Shown here piece after piece: positions 41,195-52,705 of a stretch of DNA of 64,000 nt. This stretch comes from Rhineura floridana. Lineage: Eukaryota > Chordata > Lepidosauria > Squamata > Rhineuridae. The position numbers and the translations under genes were made by a program. Numbering within the stretch: the first letter of the stretch is position 1; each line of letters opens with the position of its first letter. The notes under the pieces are model-generated. The model worked only from the letters and a program-made list of their open reading frames with translations. It did no database searches and had not been told where the DNA came from. The stretch is from positions 26,464,455-26,528,454 of the forward strand of contig NC_084497.1 in the NCBI RefSeq assembly GCF_030035675.1. The letters are read 5' to 3'.

Positions 41195-41710
41195 CGTCTG
41201 CATTGGCTTCCTATTTGTTTCCGGGCTAAATTCAAAGTGCTGGTTTTGACCTATAAAGCCTTACACGGCATGGGACCGCAATACCTGGTGGAGCGCCTCT
41301 CCCAATATGAAACTACCCGTACACTGCGCTCAACATCTAAGGCCCTCCTCCGAGTACCATCCCATCGAGAAGCTCGGAGGGTGGTGACTAGAAATAGGGC
41401 CTTTTCGGTTGTGGCTCCCGAACTGTGGAACGGTCTTCTTGATGAGGTGCGCCTGGCGCCGACGCTGCTATCTTTTCGGCGCCAGGTGAAAACCTTTTTA
41501 TATTCCCAGGCATTTTAATGCGTACTATTCATATTTATTGATGTATTTGCCGTTGCTTTATTATTTTTGTTTACGTTTGTTTGGTTTGATTCTATTGTAT
41601 TATTGTATTTATATATATATATATTGATTGCTTCATTGTTATGTACACCGCCCAGAGAGCCCTCGGGCTTAGGGCGGTATATAAATAAAATAAAATAAAA
41701 TAAATAAATA
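41195..41710 (+). mobile_element. L2-type LINE 3' end
   Basis: The frame 41237-41518 encodes MLVLTYKALHGMGPQYLVER and NRAFSVVAPELWNGL ... VKTFLYSQAF. The 3' UTR ends 'agggcggtatataaataaaa' followed by an (ataaa)n tail. Confidence 0.85.
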
Positions 41711-41844
41711 ATGGCTCCGCTCCTCCTCAGCCATTCTGTCACTGTACCCTCAGCAGCAGAATGCCTCCATGGGAGACACGTTCCACCAGCATATCATGTG
41801 TTTGGCCAGTGTAGCAGTGCTTCTGCTAGACCTTGTAGTTCAGG

Positions 41845-42128
41845 AACCTCAGGCCTGGAAGCTCAATGTGGCCCTCCAGGCTCCTCACCAGCCTTCCTTC
41901 ACCCCCAAGTGTTTTTACGAGGCTGGAATGTGCCCTTAAACTCAGATCATGCCTCTTCCTTGTCCAGATCAAGGACAGCAAGGATCTGTGTGTGCGTGAA
42001 AGCTACCCTATTGTACAAAGGTAGCATCTACATGTGTGGCTCCACCCACTTTTGTTTCTGGCCCTGCCCACCACTGGCCTGTGGCCCCTGGGAGGTTGCC
42101 CAGAAGGAATACGGCCCTTAGGATGAAA
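41845..42128 (-). mobile_element. hAT-like non-autonomous element ('gggtggggaaac' family)
   Basis: 'ggaacctcaggcctggaagc ... ccacccacttttgtttctgg ... gaggttgcccagaaggaata'. Confidence 0.65.
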
Positions 42129-44100
42129 AAGGCTCCACATTTTAATGAGAGCCAACCCAACTGGCACTTTCCAAAACAGGATGAAAACCCAAACACAGCC
42201 ATCCTTCGAAGCTTGCACAGCTCCAGAGTTTTGCTCCAACCAAAGCAAGTGTCTAAAAATGCACATTGTAGAGGAAAATGTGCATCAACAAATATCTATT
42301 CATGACAATCCCCACAGAGAATGCATGATATGAAGGGCAAGTGTCTGCAAAAATGAGTTGATCAGGCAAGGTTGGATACAAAAGTGTGTATCTTGGGAGA
42401 AAGATCGATAGATCGAGACTCTGGCAAAAACTCGCGGCCACTAACATCGACCACCACCTGCTTTGTCTGCTACAAATATTCTATACCAACACTTCTCTTA
42501 GGGTTAGAGTTGGTGCTAACGGATCCCTCTCTGAGACAGTGCCCATTCGTAAAGGGGTCCGGCAAGGATGCCTTTTGGCGCCACTTCTTTTCAACTTATA
42601 TGTAAACGGTATTGTTGATGCCTTAGCAGGCCCGACTTTCCCCCCCCCCCCACGATCTTAGGTAACACGCTGTCAGTACTCCTCTATGCGGATGATCTAG
42701 CATTGATCTCTATTACTCAGGTGGGTATGAGGAGATTATTATCTGCGCTAGGTTCCTATTGTCGAAGTGAACATCTTGAAATAAATTATTCTAAGACAGT
42801 GGTGATAGCATTTGGGAGAAAGCATAAGCAGCATGTTTGGAGGTTAAATGACCAACCTATACTCCAACTGCGCCATTTTAGATATCTTGGCCTCATTTTC
42901 ACTCGGTCTCTCTCCTGGAAGTTACATTCTGAAGCAATGAACCTTAAGACCTCTAATTCCATTCACTTGTTATACCGTTTTTTCCACCTTAACGGTGGAA
43001 AACTTGTTCTGCCTGTAGTTGAGGTCTTCCAAAAGAAATTCACCCCAATCTTACTCTACAGTGCTGAGATTTGGGGTTATGCAAAGATCCCTTCCTTAGA
43101 GAAGCAACAAAATGCTTTTGCCCGTAGGATACTAGCCCTCCCTAAAGGGACTCCATCTGCCCTATTAAGATCGGAACTAGGACTATATTCCCTAACAGCG
43201 TTAGCTCATGTAGCCCTCGCCTCCTTTTGGCTTAGACTAGCTGGCATGGATGATTCAAGGTTAGCTAAATAATGGTATCTAGAACAACTTCGTAACCCTG
43301 ATCCAAACAATTGGCTTACTAGGACTAAATCTATTTTAACCTTTTATGGGATTAGTATCGAAACTGCCCCCTCATATGCTTCCTCTAGAGCTAGAGCACG
43401 ACTCAGGGATAGAATTCTTTTTTATGCCTCGAGGTGGGATTTGGCATATGCCTCCCAGTCCTTCTTGTCGCATTGGTTTCCAATGTATAAAACAGCATTC
43501 TCTCTGGAGCCCTCAGCATATTTGGGAGATATAGCCAGACTCCTATACACCTCCAATGCTGCCCATGCAACTCAGGTGAAGTGGAGGATATCACTCATTA
43601 TTTGTTGTTCTGTACCCTTTATAAAGACCCTCAGGCCAAGTTCCTATCCCCCATTAATCTTAAGAATAGGACCCCTTTGGAAGTTTGTCTTTTACTCGTG
43701 GGAAATGACTCTTTTATTACGCATCAAGTTGCTCTGTTTGGTCATGCGGCTGCCAAAATTAGAGCTAAACTTTTCAGATAGCTTTTTTTTATTTTCCAAT
43801 TTTAAAATGGCTTTTTAAGCCACCACAGTTTTACATTGATGTAATTATAGTTATGCATTCACGTATTCGATACCCTTTATGTGATTTTTAACAAGTGGTG
43901 TAAATTCTGTAAATGTTTGTTTTCTAAATTTATGTTTTGTATGCTTGTGATGAGCTGTAAGCAATAAAAAGTTCTTCTTCTTGGGTGAAATGTTCATAAA
44001 AATGGCAACAAAAAATTTCACAAGGACCTTAAAAAAAAACAGCCGCGCAAACGGATGAGGAAATGTGGAGAAAGTTGCCTTGCAAAGTCCCTCTGTGGCT
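42128..44100 (+). mobile_element. 'AGGGATGG' repeat, copy 5, split by a LINE
   Basis: The left part 42128-42402 and right part 43979-44100 ('gaggaaatgtggagaaagtt') belong together; the LINE at 42403-43978 separates them. Confidence 0.65.
42403..43978 (+). mobile_element. 5' truncated non-LTR retrotransposon (I/Vingi- or R4-like)
   Basis: Encodes an RT end: ETVPIRKGVRQGCLLAPLLF, catalytic LLYADDLALIS, LEINYSKTVVIAFGRK, then KQQNAFARRILALPKGTPSA and a C-terminal region. The RT lies in two frames, with a frame change near the poly-C run at 42643-42653, and a stop at 43270. The 3' end is 'gcaataaaaagttcttct'. The imperfect target duplication tcttgggagaaa / tcttgggtgaaa (42391-42402 and 43979-43990) fixes both ends. 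The clade is uncertain. Confidence 0.85.
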
Positions 44101-44136
44101 ATGGGTTGTCACCAACTAAGTTTTACTCGAGGCAGG

Positions 44137-44450
44137 GATGGGGAGAAATTCAATTCATTTCGCATTTCAAGCCGAATCTTATCAAATCTGCACTTTCCGA
44201 AACAACGTGGGAACCGAAACAAGACCACCCTTTGAACATTCGCACTTATCCAAATTTTGCAATGCAGATCTCTAAAAATAGCAATGTTTGCAAAAATGCA
44301 TCTGTTAGGGGAAAGTGTGCATAAAATGAACATATGGGCGAAAATAACACACAAAAATTCATTATATGACAAGAAAACTGCTCGTGAAAATGTGTACATG
44401 AGTCAAATTGTGATCAATTTACTGAAAGCTATATGATCAGTCAATTAAAA
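44137..44450 (+). mobile_element. 'AGGGATGG' repeat, copy 6
   Basis: Starts exactly 'agggatggggagaaattcaa'; contains 'tatccaaattttgcaatgca' and 'aaaaatgcatctgttagggg'. The right end is degraded. Confidence 0.75.
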
Positions 44451-44554
44451 AAAAACACAGCTGCAGCTCTAATATTTGTACGTGCACCATTTTAGCAGCT
44501 ACCTGTGTGCTAGAGACACACAGTCTTTGCCAAAGGACTTTGAGAGTAGGTAGC

Positions 44555-45000
44555 TGGATCTTTCCCACACATCTGACTTAAATTTAAAACCCCGAATGAG
44601 AGCGAGGGTCGTAGAATCATAGAATCGTAGAGCTGGAAGGGGCCTATAAGGCCATCGAGTCCAACCCCCTGTTCAGTGGGGGTGGGAAGCAAATGGGGAA
44701 GGTGTACCCCCCCAGTGAGGGTGGTGTATGAACACACCTCTGCAATCAGTCCATCCCCACCGCCCACCGCACGCGCATTGCTACTCCCTCGCCTTTTCCC
44801 TGACTCGCAGAAATTCCCACAAGGCTTCTCTGTCGGGTGTACAAGAGGGAGTTATTATTTCCTGGTTTATTGACTCTGAAAAAGCCCGAGGGATTATGGC
44901 TGCTTTGCACATGAATTGCCGGAGTGTGTTGTACAAAAGGCCGGGGCGGTGGGATAATGTGTTTGGATGTGGGAAAGAGCTGACCCTCTGAGATAGCAGG
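44555..45000. promoter_or_regulatory. Cluster of three RBPJ-type sites between genes B and C
   Basis: tgtgggaa on the minus strand at 44562-44569 and 44814-44821, and on the plus strand at 44968-44975, in sequence that apart from a CR1 tail (44611-44680) is unique. The last site has tgctttgcacatg before and ctctgag after, so it may be a sixth, weaker paralogue of modules E1-E5. A TATA-like 'gggtatataggcag' follows at about 45056, but no exon was found. Confidence 0.45.
44611..44680 (-). mobile_element. CR1 terminal fragment
   Basis: 'tagaatcatagaatcgtaga gctggaaggggcctataagg' is the inverse of the CR1 end, including the attctatga-type terminal repeats. Confidence 0.85.
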
Positions 45001-45319
45001 CTGGTGCCTGATGGTAAGAATCAATTAGGTTTCAAAGGAACACATTGCACCCCTGGGTATATAGGCAGGGCCCAGCCAACTCAGTTACAATCAGGTGGAG
45101 GAACCCCTCCTCTTTTCTGCACTCCATCCCCCCCCCTTCCTGGTGAGTCCCAAAAAAGAAATCATTCACATGTACATTTCGGAATCTTTTCAAGCTGCAA
45201 TTGAAATTTACGTCTAAGCAATGCCAGTGAAATACCACTTTAAAATACCACACCACCACCACTGTTTTACACTTTCCCTCACGTCTCTTGCTCTCCCCGT
45301 CGTCTCACAAGTCCACACT

Positions 45320-45595
45320 CTGCTACAACAGATGTCCCTAGGAGCCAATCAGCATGAAAAAGGAAGGTTGTGTATTAGCTACTGAGAAGAGTCTTCTCAA
45401 TGGCTGACTCACTCCTTTCACTCTGATTGGCTCCAGTCAGCATGGAAGACAAGGACTCAGTGGCTAACATGTTCCCTTTTTATGGCTCATACAAAGGGAC
45501 CTTGGCTGAACGTTTTTTTGGACTTGCTCCCAAAAAAGTAATGGGTCAATGACCTTCCACAACCCCGGATGACTGCAACTCTAGAAAGGCGGGGA
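45320..45595 (+). mobile_element. hAT-like element, 'cagtggtgtagt' family, partial
   Basis: 'acagatgtccctaggagcca', 'actgagaagagtcttctcaa', 'tcccaaaaaagtaatgggtc'. Ends missing. Confidence 0.8.
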
Positions 45596-45599
45596 TAAA

Positions 45600-46000
45600 A
45601 TGTCTCTTGCTGTTTATTTGGGGTCCCCCTCCTGATTCATCCCCTGCGCTGACTTACAGATTTACAGTACTTACGGTGATGGTCCAGATCCAGAAAAGAA
45701 CTAAAATATGGAAATTCACAAACTTGAAGGCAGTTCCCTTTGGTCAGCTAAGTATAAAGATGTCTGTGTTGATGAAGGAAAATAAAGAGGTGAGGGAAGT
45801 ATTCTTTTACCTCCCGTTTAATCCAAATGCAAACAGGCTTTGTGCTCCAGAAGTCTTGCATTTGCAGAACCTGAACTGTTAGACAAAAGGATGAACCTTC
45901 TACAAGACCTCAGCTTGTCTGAGGTTTTAAGATCAACTTTGCTAAATCTGAGGTGCCTATAGCTTCAATGTAAGGCTTTGCAAGCAGGTCTCATAGGAGA
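45600..46000. other. Intergenic stretch, nothing recognised
   Basis: Unique-looking sequence between repeats; no gene, RNA or element identified. A CR1 terminal fragment follows at 46008-46070. Confidence 0.5.
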
Positions 46001-46007
46001 TAACTAT

Positions 46008-46070
46008 GAGCAGGGGGTTGGACTCAATGGCTTTATAGGCTCCTTCCACTATTCTATGATCCTGTGATCT
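46008..46070 (+). mobile_element. CR1 terminal fragment
   Basis: 'gagcagggggttggactcaa tggctttataggctccttcc' then 'attctatgatcctgtgat'. Confidence 0.75.
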
Positions 46071-46127
46071 CACAATCTGTTAGCAGGAGAGATGCCAGAA
46101 CCGCAAAACAAAAATATGCCAGTACGT

Positions 46128-46345
46128 AGCACCTGTCCCGTCTGAAATCCTGGAGAGTTGCTGCCAGTCAGTGTAGACAATACTGACTGGATGGCCTAAT
46201 AGTTTGCTCAGTATAAAAGCAGTTTCCTAGGGTGATATTCAGTGCTAGCCTTACTCAGAACAGACCCACTGAAGTGAACAGACATGACTAACTTTATTAA
46301 TTTAAATGGGTCCACTCTGACTGGGACGGAATTGAAGACTACATT
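46128..46345 (+). mobile_element. tRNA-SINE tail followed by a palindromic MITE
   Basis: 46128-46225 'gccagtcagtgtagacaata' is the 3' half of the tRNA-type SINE. 46228-46345 'ttactcagaacagacccact ... gggtccactctgactgggac' is the palindromic MITE. Confidence 0.55.
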
Positions 46346-46468
46346 GTCTCCCACAGACCCTGGTGCACAGCAGCAGATTACCTCTACACATAATTCCGTC
46401 TGAGGTTCTAAACAGGCTCATGAGTCATTTGCAGAACAAGTTTCTGGTGCAGTTTTGGGGTGGGGGAA

Positions 46469-46657
46469 CAGTGGAGGCTGGTGGCTCTGATATCAGTGAG
46501 GCAGTGAATCTACTCTGGGCTTTAGTTCGAACTTTCAAGGAGTTGCCCAATGTGCTGAACCTCTTGGTTTCAGCACCATAGACATTTCCTTGAAAGTTCA
46601 GACTAAAACCCGGAACGGATTCCACTGCCCCGCTGACATGGAGCCACCACTCTACTG
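46469..46657. mobile_element. MITE with TIR cagtggaggctggtggctc
   Basis: Left end cagtggaggctggtggctct, right end 'gagccaccactctactg'. The interior is a hairpin around 'actttcaaggagttgcccaa / tccttgaaagttcagact'. Confidence 0.75.
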
Positions 46658-46895
46658 TTTCCTTCTACACCATTTTTCTTTCCCAACTCTTACGTCATGT
46701 TCCATGGCTACTGAACATACTTGGTCCTCATTTGGCTGTGTGTGTGTGTGTGTGCAGCAAGGAAGAGTTGTCACATTTTTTAAAATTTAACATTGTTCTG
46801 TGCTTGTGCAATTTTTTGGGGGGGGTTCTCACCCAAAGGATGATGATACCCCCCTTTTTCCTCTGTCGCCCCCTTCTGGCATCCCTCACCTCTAG

Positions 46896-47332
46896 GGATA
46901 GACCCATCTGTCAATTTTGAGTTCCCTGAGTTTCTCCTATTTTCAAATTAAATTCTTATTTCTGCAGCACTTTGAGATTTTTTTTTTTTAAATCCTTACA
47001 AAAAAAATTTTCAGCACAGGTTTCTCATAATAAACATGCTCTGCATGCAGCTTTGACAAATGTACGTATTTTTGCAAGCAGTTTCCCCGAACGTCATGCA
47101 TTCATGTATGCTGTTCTGACCAATCTGTGCATTGATATGCACACTTGACCCTAATAGATGCATTCATCTTCTTTTTTCGGTAGACGTTACTTGGCTGGAG
47201 ACCTGCATTGCAAAATTCAGAAAAGTGCCAATTTTGAAGGATGGCTATGTTTCGGTTGGGATTATTTTTCCAGAATGTGCGGATTTGGTCAGTTCCCCTG
47301 TAAATGTGAATTGAATCCCTTCGCCCATCCCT
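46896..47332 (-). mobile_element. 'AGGGATGG' repeat, copy 7
   Basis: 'agggatagacccatctgtca' to 'ttcgcccatccct', near full length, inverse orientation. Confidence 0.8.
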
Positions 47333-47429
47333 GTTCACCTTCTAAATTTGCTGTTATAAAGATGTTGGTTGTGTGTGTGTGTGTGCGTGCGTGCGTGCGT
47401 GGATTGGTAATCTAATCCTGATTGCTCTT

Positions 47430-47900
47430 GTTTTTTCCATCATGCTACTCTCTGGCGTCCTTTGTTTCGTTGGCGTCTGTTTGAGTATGTGTGTGTGTGA
47501 GAGGAGAGAGTGAAAGAGTCTGCGTCGCTCCACTTTCTCAGGCTGGGTGCCTGTCAGTCAGCACATCAACCAGAACAAAGGACGTGTGTCTTGGGAAACT
47601 AGCTGTGAGCATGGGGAGGTGAAGGTTTCGGCATAGCCAGACAGGTGGGTCTTGGAGGGTTGTTAAAGAATCTGTGGACGTGTTCAGGAGGCAGTTAAGT
47701 CAGGATTGCTCCCATTAATGGTAGATAGTGGCCTCAGATGGAGGGTCTTTAAAAAAAAAAGCCAGAAAGCCTGATTTTTAAGTGGGCCAAACGCACAACA
47801 CCTTGTCAAATTGTGTCTGTGTTTCGGCGGGAGAGGAGAGGCATGAAAACTATCTAGCTCAAGCTTTTATGTATTAATTCATTTGCTTAAGGAACCCACC
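47430..47900. other. Unique intergenic block
   Basis: No repeat recognised. Contains 'agaacaaagga' (SOX-like) at about 47571 and a (GT)n at 47490. Regulatory role is only a possibility. Confidence 0.3.
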
Positions 47901-47919
47901 CATATTCCTGCCTAGAAAT

Positions 47920-48345
47920 TCATTTCAGTTCACATTTCAAGCCAAATCTATCAAATCCACACTTTCCAAAGCAACATGAGAACCAAAACACAGCCGTCCT
48001 TCAAATTTCGCACTTATCTGAATTTTGCGATGTAGTTCACCAGCCAGCCAGAGTTTACAAAAATGCATATGTTAGGGGAAAGTGTGTGTAAATGTATATA
48101 TATTATAGAAAACGACATACAAGTATGCATTATTTTAGGAGAAAGTGCTTGCAAAACTGTGTATATAAGTCAAAACTGCAGACAAAAATGTGTTTATTAG
48201 GAGAAATTTGCACTGAAATGCTTGAAGAATTTTCAAGGGGATTTTCTTTTTTTTAAAAAAATCACAGATTGCTGCAGGAATGTGGAGAAGTGAACTTAAG
48301 ACTGGAAAAATGAGGAAATGAAACTGACAGATCCTTCCATCCCTA
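47920..48345 (+). mobile_element. 'AGGGATGG' repeat, copy 8
   Basis: 'gaaattcatttcagttcaca ... aaaatgcatatgttagggga ... gacagatccttccatccct'. One of the best preserved copies; shows three internal subunits. Confidence 0.8.
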
Positions 48346-48754
48346 TTCCTGCCTTATTGAAAATGGCTTCATGGCTGCATCCGTTTGCTAAATTGTAAAC
48401 TTAACCTCAACACATTGTGATATTGTTGTTGTTATCATTGTTATTTGCATTTATTAACTGCTTTAAACAAACAGATCTCTGAAAATGACTTAACAACCAC
48501 ATAAAATACTAAAACCGCTAAAATCAGTTAAAGCCAGCTGACAAGCAAAACGGGGGGGGGGAAGTCCCTACAAGAGCTCATCCAACCATATTATATATAT
48601 ATAAGAGGACAATATATATCTTTCATATATTATAAACTGCTTTGTAGCACTTTCAGCTGCAAAGACGTTTGGAAAGATAAGAGAAATAAAAGCAAAGAAA
48701 CAAAATGAAACTTGGATGACTTTACAGGCGGATTTTCAAGACAAACAACTGGGT

Positions 48755-49120
48755 TGTTAGAACAAATTAAACCAGAACTGTCACTAGAAGGTCAAATGAT
48801 GAAACCGAGGTTATCATACTTTGGACCCATAATGAGATGATTCACTATAAAAGACAATAATGCTGGGAAAAACAGAAGGGAGTAGAAAAAGAGGAAGGCC
48901 AAACAAGAGATGGGTTGATTCCATAAAGGAAGCCACAGACCTGAACTTACAAGATCTGAACAGGGTGGTTCATGACAGATGCTCTTGGAGGCCACTGATT
49001 CATAGGGTCGCCATAAGTCGTAATTGACTTGAAGGCACATAACAAGAACAAATTAAACCAGAACCATCACTAGAAGCAAAACTGATGAAACTGAGGTTAT
49101 CATACTTTGGACACATAATG
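48755..49120 (+). mobile_element. Two Bov-B (RTE) LINE 3' fragments in tandem
   Basis: The first, 48755-49045, runs to the Bov-B tail 'cgacttgaaggcacataaca'. A second copy starts at once ('gaacaaattaaaccagaacc') and breaks off at about 49120. Confidence 0.85.
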
Positions 49121-49345
49121 AGTTTCTGGGAATCACAAGTGAGAAGAGTCGCTGTCACACTCGTGCCCTGCACATAGTCCTGTGTTTGTCAACCCCTGCA
49201 ATGGCCAACTCCAGAAAAACTAGGATCAAGCCAAACCCTCATCTCGTTCAGCATCCTTTTCTCACAGTGGTCAACCGGATGCCTCTGAGGAAGCTTGCGA
49301 GCAAGATCTGAGCACTCTCCCGACTTGTGATTCCCCGCAACTGCA
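49105..49345. mobile_element. CR1 3' fragments
   Basis: About 49120-49195 in plus orientation ('agtttctgggaatcacaagt ... cctgcacatagtcctgtgtt') and 49225-49345 in minus orientation ('cagcatccttttctcacagt'). Confidence 0.5.
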
Positions 49346-49689
49346 ACCATCTTTTTGGTGTGCGTGCCTTTCTCCAATATATTCATTTCAATACGCACAC
49401 CCCGCCAATATGTGCATGTTATAGATTCGTCTTGAAATGAGAACAGAACCAAATTTCTCTTCCATCTCTACCCATTCGTCAGCTCCATGGTGTCAAGAGT
49501 TTACAAATCTTCGCGCACACCTGGATCAATAGGCCAAAAACTCATGCGTGGCATGCATTTCCCCCCGCTTGGCAACACTTGCAATCTAAAAGGATCCGTT
49601 AAAACTGCAACGGATCATTATCTTCTTCCCAAAGAGCACGGGACTGGTTTTCTTGGTGATACCTGAAATCTGTCAGGATCTGTTAAACC

Positions 49690-50020
49690 GGAGGGAGGGG
49701 ACCTCAGGACCCGGAGCCAAATGTGGCCCTGCACCTGGTCCTTGGCACACACCCCAGGCCATACCTTTCACTGGCCCGGCTTTGCATCTGAAGCATTTTT
49801 GCCCGACTGGAAGGCGTCCTCTGTTAATGCCCCCTGCTTGTCTGGATAAAGAGAAGGGTGTGTGCGAGGGTGTGTAGAAACTAGCTTAGTGTTCAAAGGT
49901 AAAATTGACATTCATTGCCCTACCTGCTTTTGCTGCTGGCCCCGCCCACTGCTGGTGTGTGGCCCTCAGAAGGTTGCCCAATAGCGACTGTGGCCCTCGG
50001 GCTGGGAAATGGCGCCCCAA
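49690..50020 (-). mobile_element. hAT-like non-autonomous element ('gggtggggaaac' family)
   Basis: 'aggggacctcaggacccgga ... ctgctggccccgcccactgc ... gactgtggccctcgggctgg'. Confidence 0.65.
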
Positions 50021-50254
50021 CCCACCAACCTGATCCTCTCCTACTCTGTCCCCATTCCCATCCCCAGCCAGATGTTAAGCCCTTGAGAGATAAAGGCCTG
50101 GCTTTCCCAAAATGTCTCAGCCTGGCTTGACAGCTCTTGATCAATGGCTCTAGCCCCACGCCAGAAACAGTAAATGCTATGCAGATGGTCTCCCCAAAGC
50201 AAGGCTCCCCCGGAGCCCCCAGCCCCAGCCACAAAGGGAAGTCAAACAGCATTT

Positions 50255-50359
50255 CTAATTCAGCTTGTGGTTTGGCACACTTCCTTTTTAAGCCTTCAAT
50301 GCCTTGAATAGGGACTCAGTGTGGGAAACTCAAACCAACTCCACACTCACAGTCTGAGG
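50255..50359 (+). promoter_or_regulatory. Candidate Notch-response module E4
   Basis: ctaattcagcttgtgg, ggcacacttcctttt, caatgccttgaataggg, gtgtgggaaac (50319-50329), ccacactcacagtctgagg. It aligns over its whole length with E2. 7.4 kb upstream of the gene C start, in unique sequence. Confidence 0.7.
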
Positions 50360-50577
50360 CCTGGGCTTCACATCTGCCTGCGACCGACAGACACGAGGAA
50401 GGAGGGGAGGGAGGGAGGGAGGAGGGAATCAGATTAAATGGGTTGAAGGGGAGAGGAGGAGGAGGAGGAGGAGGTGATCAGAGCGAAACGAAACTGCACA
50501 AGGAATTTGCAAGGAGAATTTATTTTATTTATTCATTTGTTACATTGATAGCCTACCCTTCCCCCCAACAGAGGGAA

Positions 50578-50831
<254 letters not shown>

Positions 50832-50859
50832 GAGTTATATCCTGTCCTTCCTTCGAGTA

Positions 50860-51060
50860 GGATCCTATGATACCACTTTAACAGTCATGGCTTCCCCCAA
50901 AGAATCCTGGGAATTGTAGTTTGTTAAGGGTGCTGAGAGCTTTCAGGAGACCTCTTTTCTGCTCACAGAGCTACCATTTCCAGAGTGGTTTAACAGTCAG
51001 TCCTTCTTCCCAGGGAACTCTGGAAATGGCAGCTCTGTGAGGGAAAGAGGGCCTCCTCTG
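50860..51060. mobile_element. Hairpin MITE, long copy
   Basis: 'gataccactttaacagtcat ggcttcccccaaagaatcct' with 'agctaccatttccagagtgg' and its inverse 'ctctggaaatggcagctctg'. Confidence 0.75.
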
Positions 51061-51144
51061 GCTCACCTTGCCAGTTGGAAGGCCCGAGATGACTGACATT
51101 GGGGAAGATGATACTTCAGGTATTTGGGGTCCCAAGTGGTTTTA

Positions 51145-51240
51145 GCCAGTGGCTCCATGTCAGTGGGGCAGTGGAATCCACTCCGGGTTTTAGACTGAAC
51201 CTTCAAGGAGCTGTCCAAGGTGCCAAACCTCAGTTTTAGC
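51145..51240 (-). mobile_element. Fragment of the 'cagtggaggctggtggctc' MITE
   Basis: 'agtggctccatgtcagtggg ... gcagtggaatccactccggg ... aaggagctgtccaaggtgcc'. Confidence 0.6.
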
Positions 51241-51371
51241 ATCACTAGATTGGGGCTAGGAAAGATCTCCATCTGAAATCCCGCAGAACTGCCACCCGCC
51301 AGTGCAGACATAATGGAGGTCGACAGATAGACAAATGGTTTGACTCAGTACAAAGCACACATAAAGTTGGG

Positions 51372-51557
51372 GAAGGGCCGTAGCTCCGTGGTAGAGCATC
51401 TGCCTTGCCCGCAGAAGGTCGCAGGTTCAATCCCTGGCATCTCCAGGTAGGGATGAGAGAGACTCCTGCCTGAAACCCTGGACAGCAGCTGCCAGCCAGT
51501 GTATACAGCACTGAGCTAGAGGGGCCAATGGTGTATCGCTGCATCTTATGTTCCTAT
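51372..51557 (+). mobile_element. tRNA-derived SINE
   Basis: 'gggccgtagctccgtggtag' (A box), 'gcaggttcaatccctggcat' (B box), ends 'catcttatgttcctatga'. Confidence 0.85.
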
Positions 51558-51669
51558 GAAGTAACACAGACAGCGTCCAACATTCATCCCTCTCCAAAGC
51601 TTGATTCTGTAGCTCTCAATCTCCCCAGCCTCTTGGCTAAGAAGCTTATTCCTCTCCGGGCAGAGGAAG

Positions 51670-51759
51670 TTCGAAATCTTCTGAGCTTCCCACACATTTT
51701 CGTAATGCCATTCATCCTCTCCATAATGGACGTGTGCCTGCCTGCAACAAGCACATTAG
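51670..51759 (-). promoter_or_regulatory. Candidate Notch-response module E5
   Basis: On the minus strand: ctaatgtgcttgttg, aggcacacgtccattat, ggatgaatggcatt, aatgtgtgggaagc (site 51685-51695). The GGCACACGTC.ATTAT block matches E3 and 'gatgaatg...aatgtgtggg' matches E1. 6 kb upstream of gene C. Confidence 0.65.
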
Positions 51760-52026
51760 CCATGGTCCTTGACTTGCCATTGTGTTCAGTGGGAAAGAGC
51801 ATACTCCCAGAACACCATCTGGGGAGTGGCTCCCCAAAAGCCAGCAACTTTTTAAAAAAATGCAGTAAATCTCCTTTTTTTAAAAGGAGGGGCAACATCT
51901 GGGAGAGACGCAGAACAGACGGACACTTCGTAGTGGCACTTTTCAAGGGTGGCTGTTCTCACCATAGCTGGGCTCTCGCAATCTGGGCATGAGCAGTCCC
52001 CAGTGCGCATGGGCGCGCATGCTCTA

Positions 52027-52690
52027 GGGATGGGCGGAAATCTGTCCATTTTGCTCTCTTTCTCTTCCCTGTTTTTTTTCTTTCTTTCAGTGTTAAATTC
52101 CGTTCTCCACATTTTCACAACAATTTGTGAATTTAAACATCCTTAGGAAAATCCATCGGGATCTCTAGGGCAAATGTCTCCTCATATTCTTACTTTTCTA
52201 CGCAGTTTTGCCTAATATGGCCAGGGTGGTTTGGAGTGTCAGACTGAGCCCTGGGAGACCAGGGTTCAAATCCCTGCTCAGCTATGAAGCTCGCTGGGTG
52301 ACCATGGGCCAGTCACTGTCTCTCAGCCTAACCTACCTCACAGGGTTGTTGTAAGGATAAAAGGGGGGGAGAAGAGGTCCTGCCACTCCTTGGTGGAAAG
52401 GCGAGATATAAATGTAATAATAGAGCGAGAGTAATAAATAAACAAACAATATTCACATTTTATGCGAAGACTAATGTAATCCATTTTTTGTATATTGTTT
52501 TCATCAATAGATGCATTTCTACATACACTTTACCCTAGCTGATGAATTTTTGTAGATGTTAGCATTTAAAAATTCAGAGAAGGGCAAATTTCAAAGGATG
52601 GCTGCGTTTTGGTGCATGTTTTGTTTGGGAAAGGACAAATTTGATAGATCCAGCTTTAAATGCAAACTGAAACGAAATTCTCACCCATCC
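52027..52690 (-). mobile_element. 'AGGGATGG' repeat, copy 10, split by a SINE
   Basis: 'agggatgggcggaaatctgt' to 'attctcacccatccct', interrupted by the SINE at 52217-52445. Confidence 0.78.
52217..52445 (+). mobile_element. tRNA-derived SINE with L2-like tail
   Basis: Head 'ccagggtggtttggagtgtc', B box 'agggttcaaatccctgctca', 'taacctacctcacagggttg', tail 'gcgagatataaatgtaataa'. Confidence 0.85.
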
Positions 52691-52705
52691 CTACAAACCA
52701 ACAAT

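Noticed and set aside
44968-45262. A fourth HES5-like gene after the RBPJ/TATA-like motifs
   Set aside because: No ATG exon, bHLH or WRPW coding sequence follows; kept only as a possible enhancer or lost promoter.
51372-51450. tRNA genes, here and at the similar A/B-box sequences
   Set aside because: The heads continue into SINE bodies and tails and do not fold as complete tRNAs with matching acceptor stems.
51528-51992. 154-residue open frame
   Set aside because: It runs from a SINE through module E5 into a repeat, with no protein similarity.
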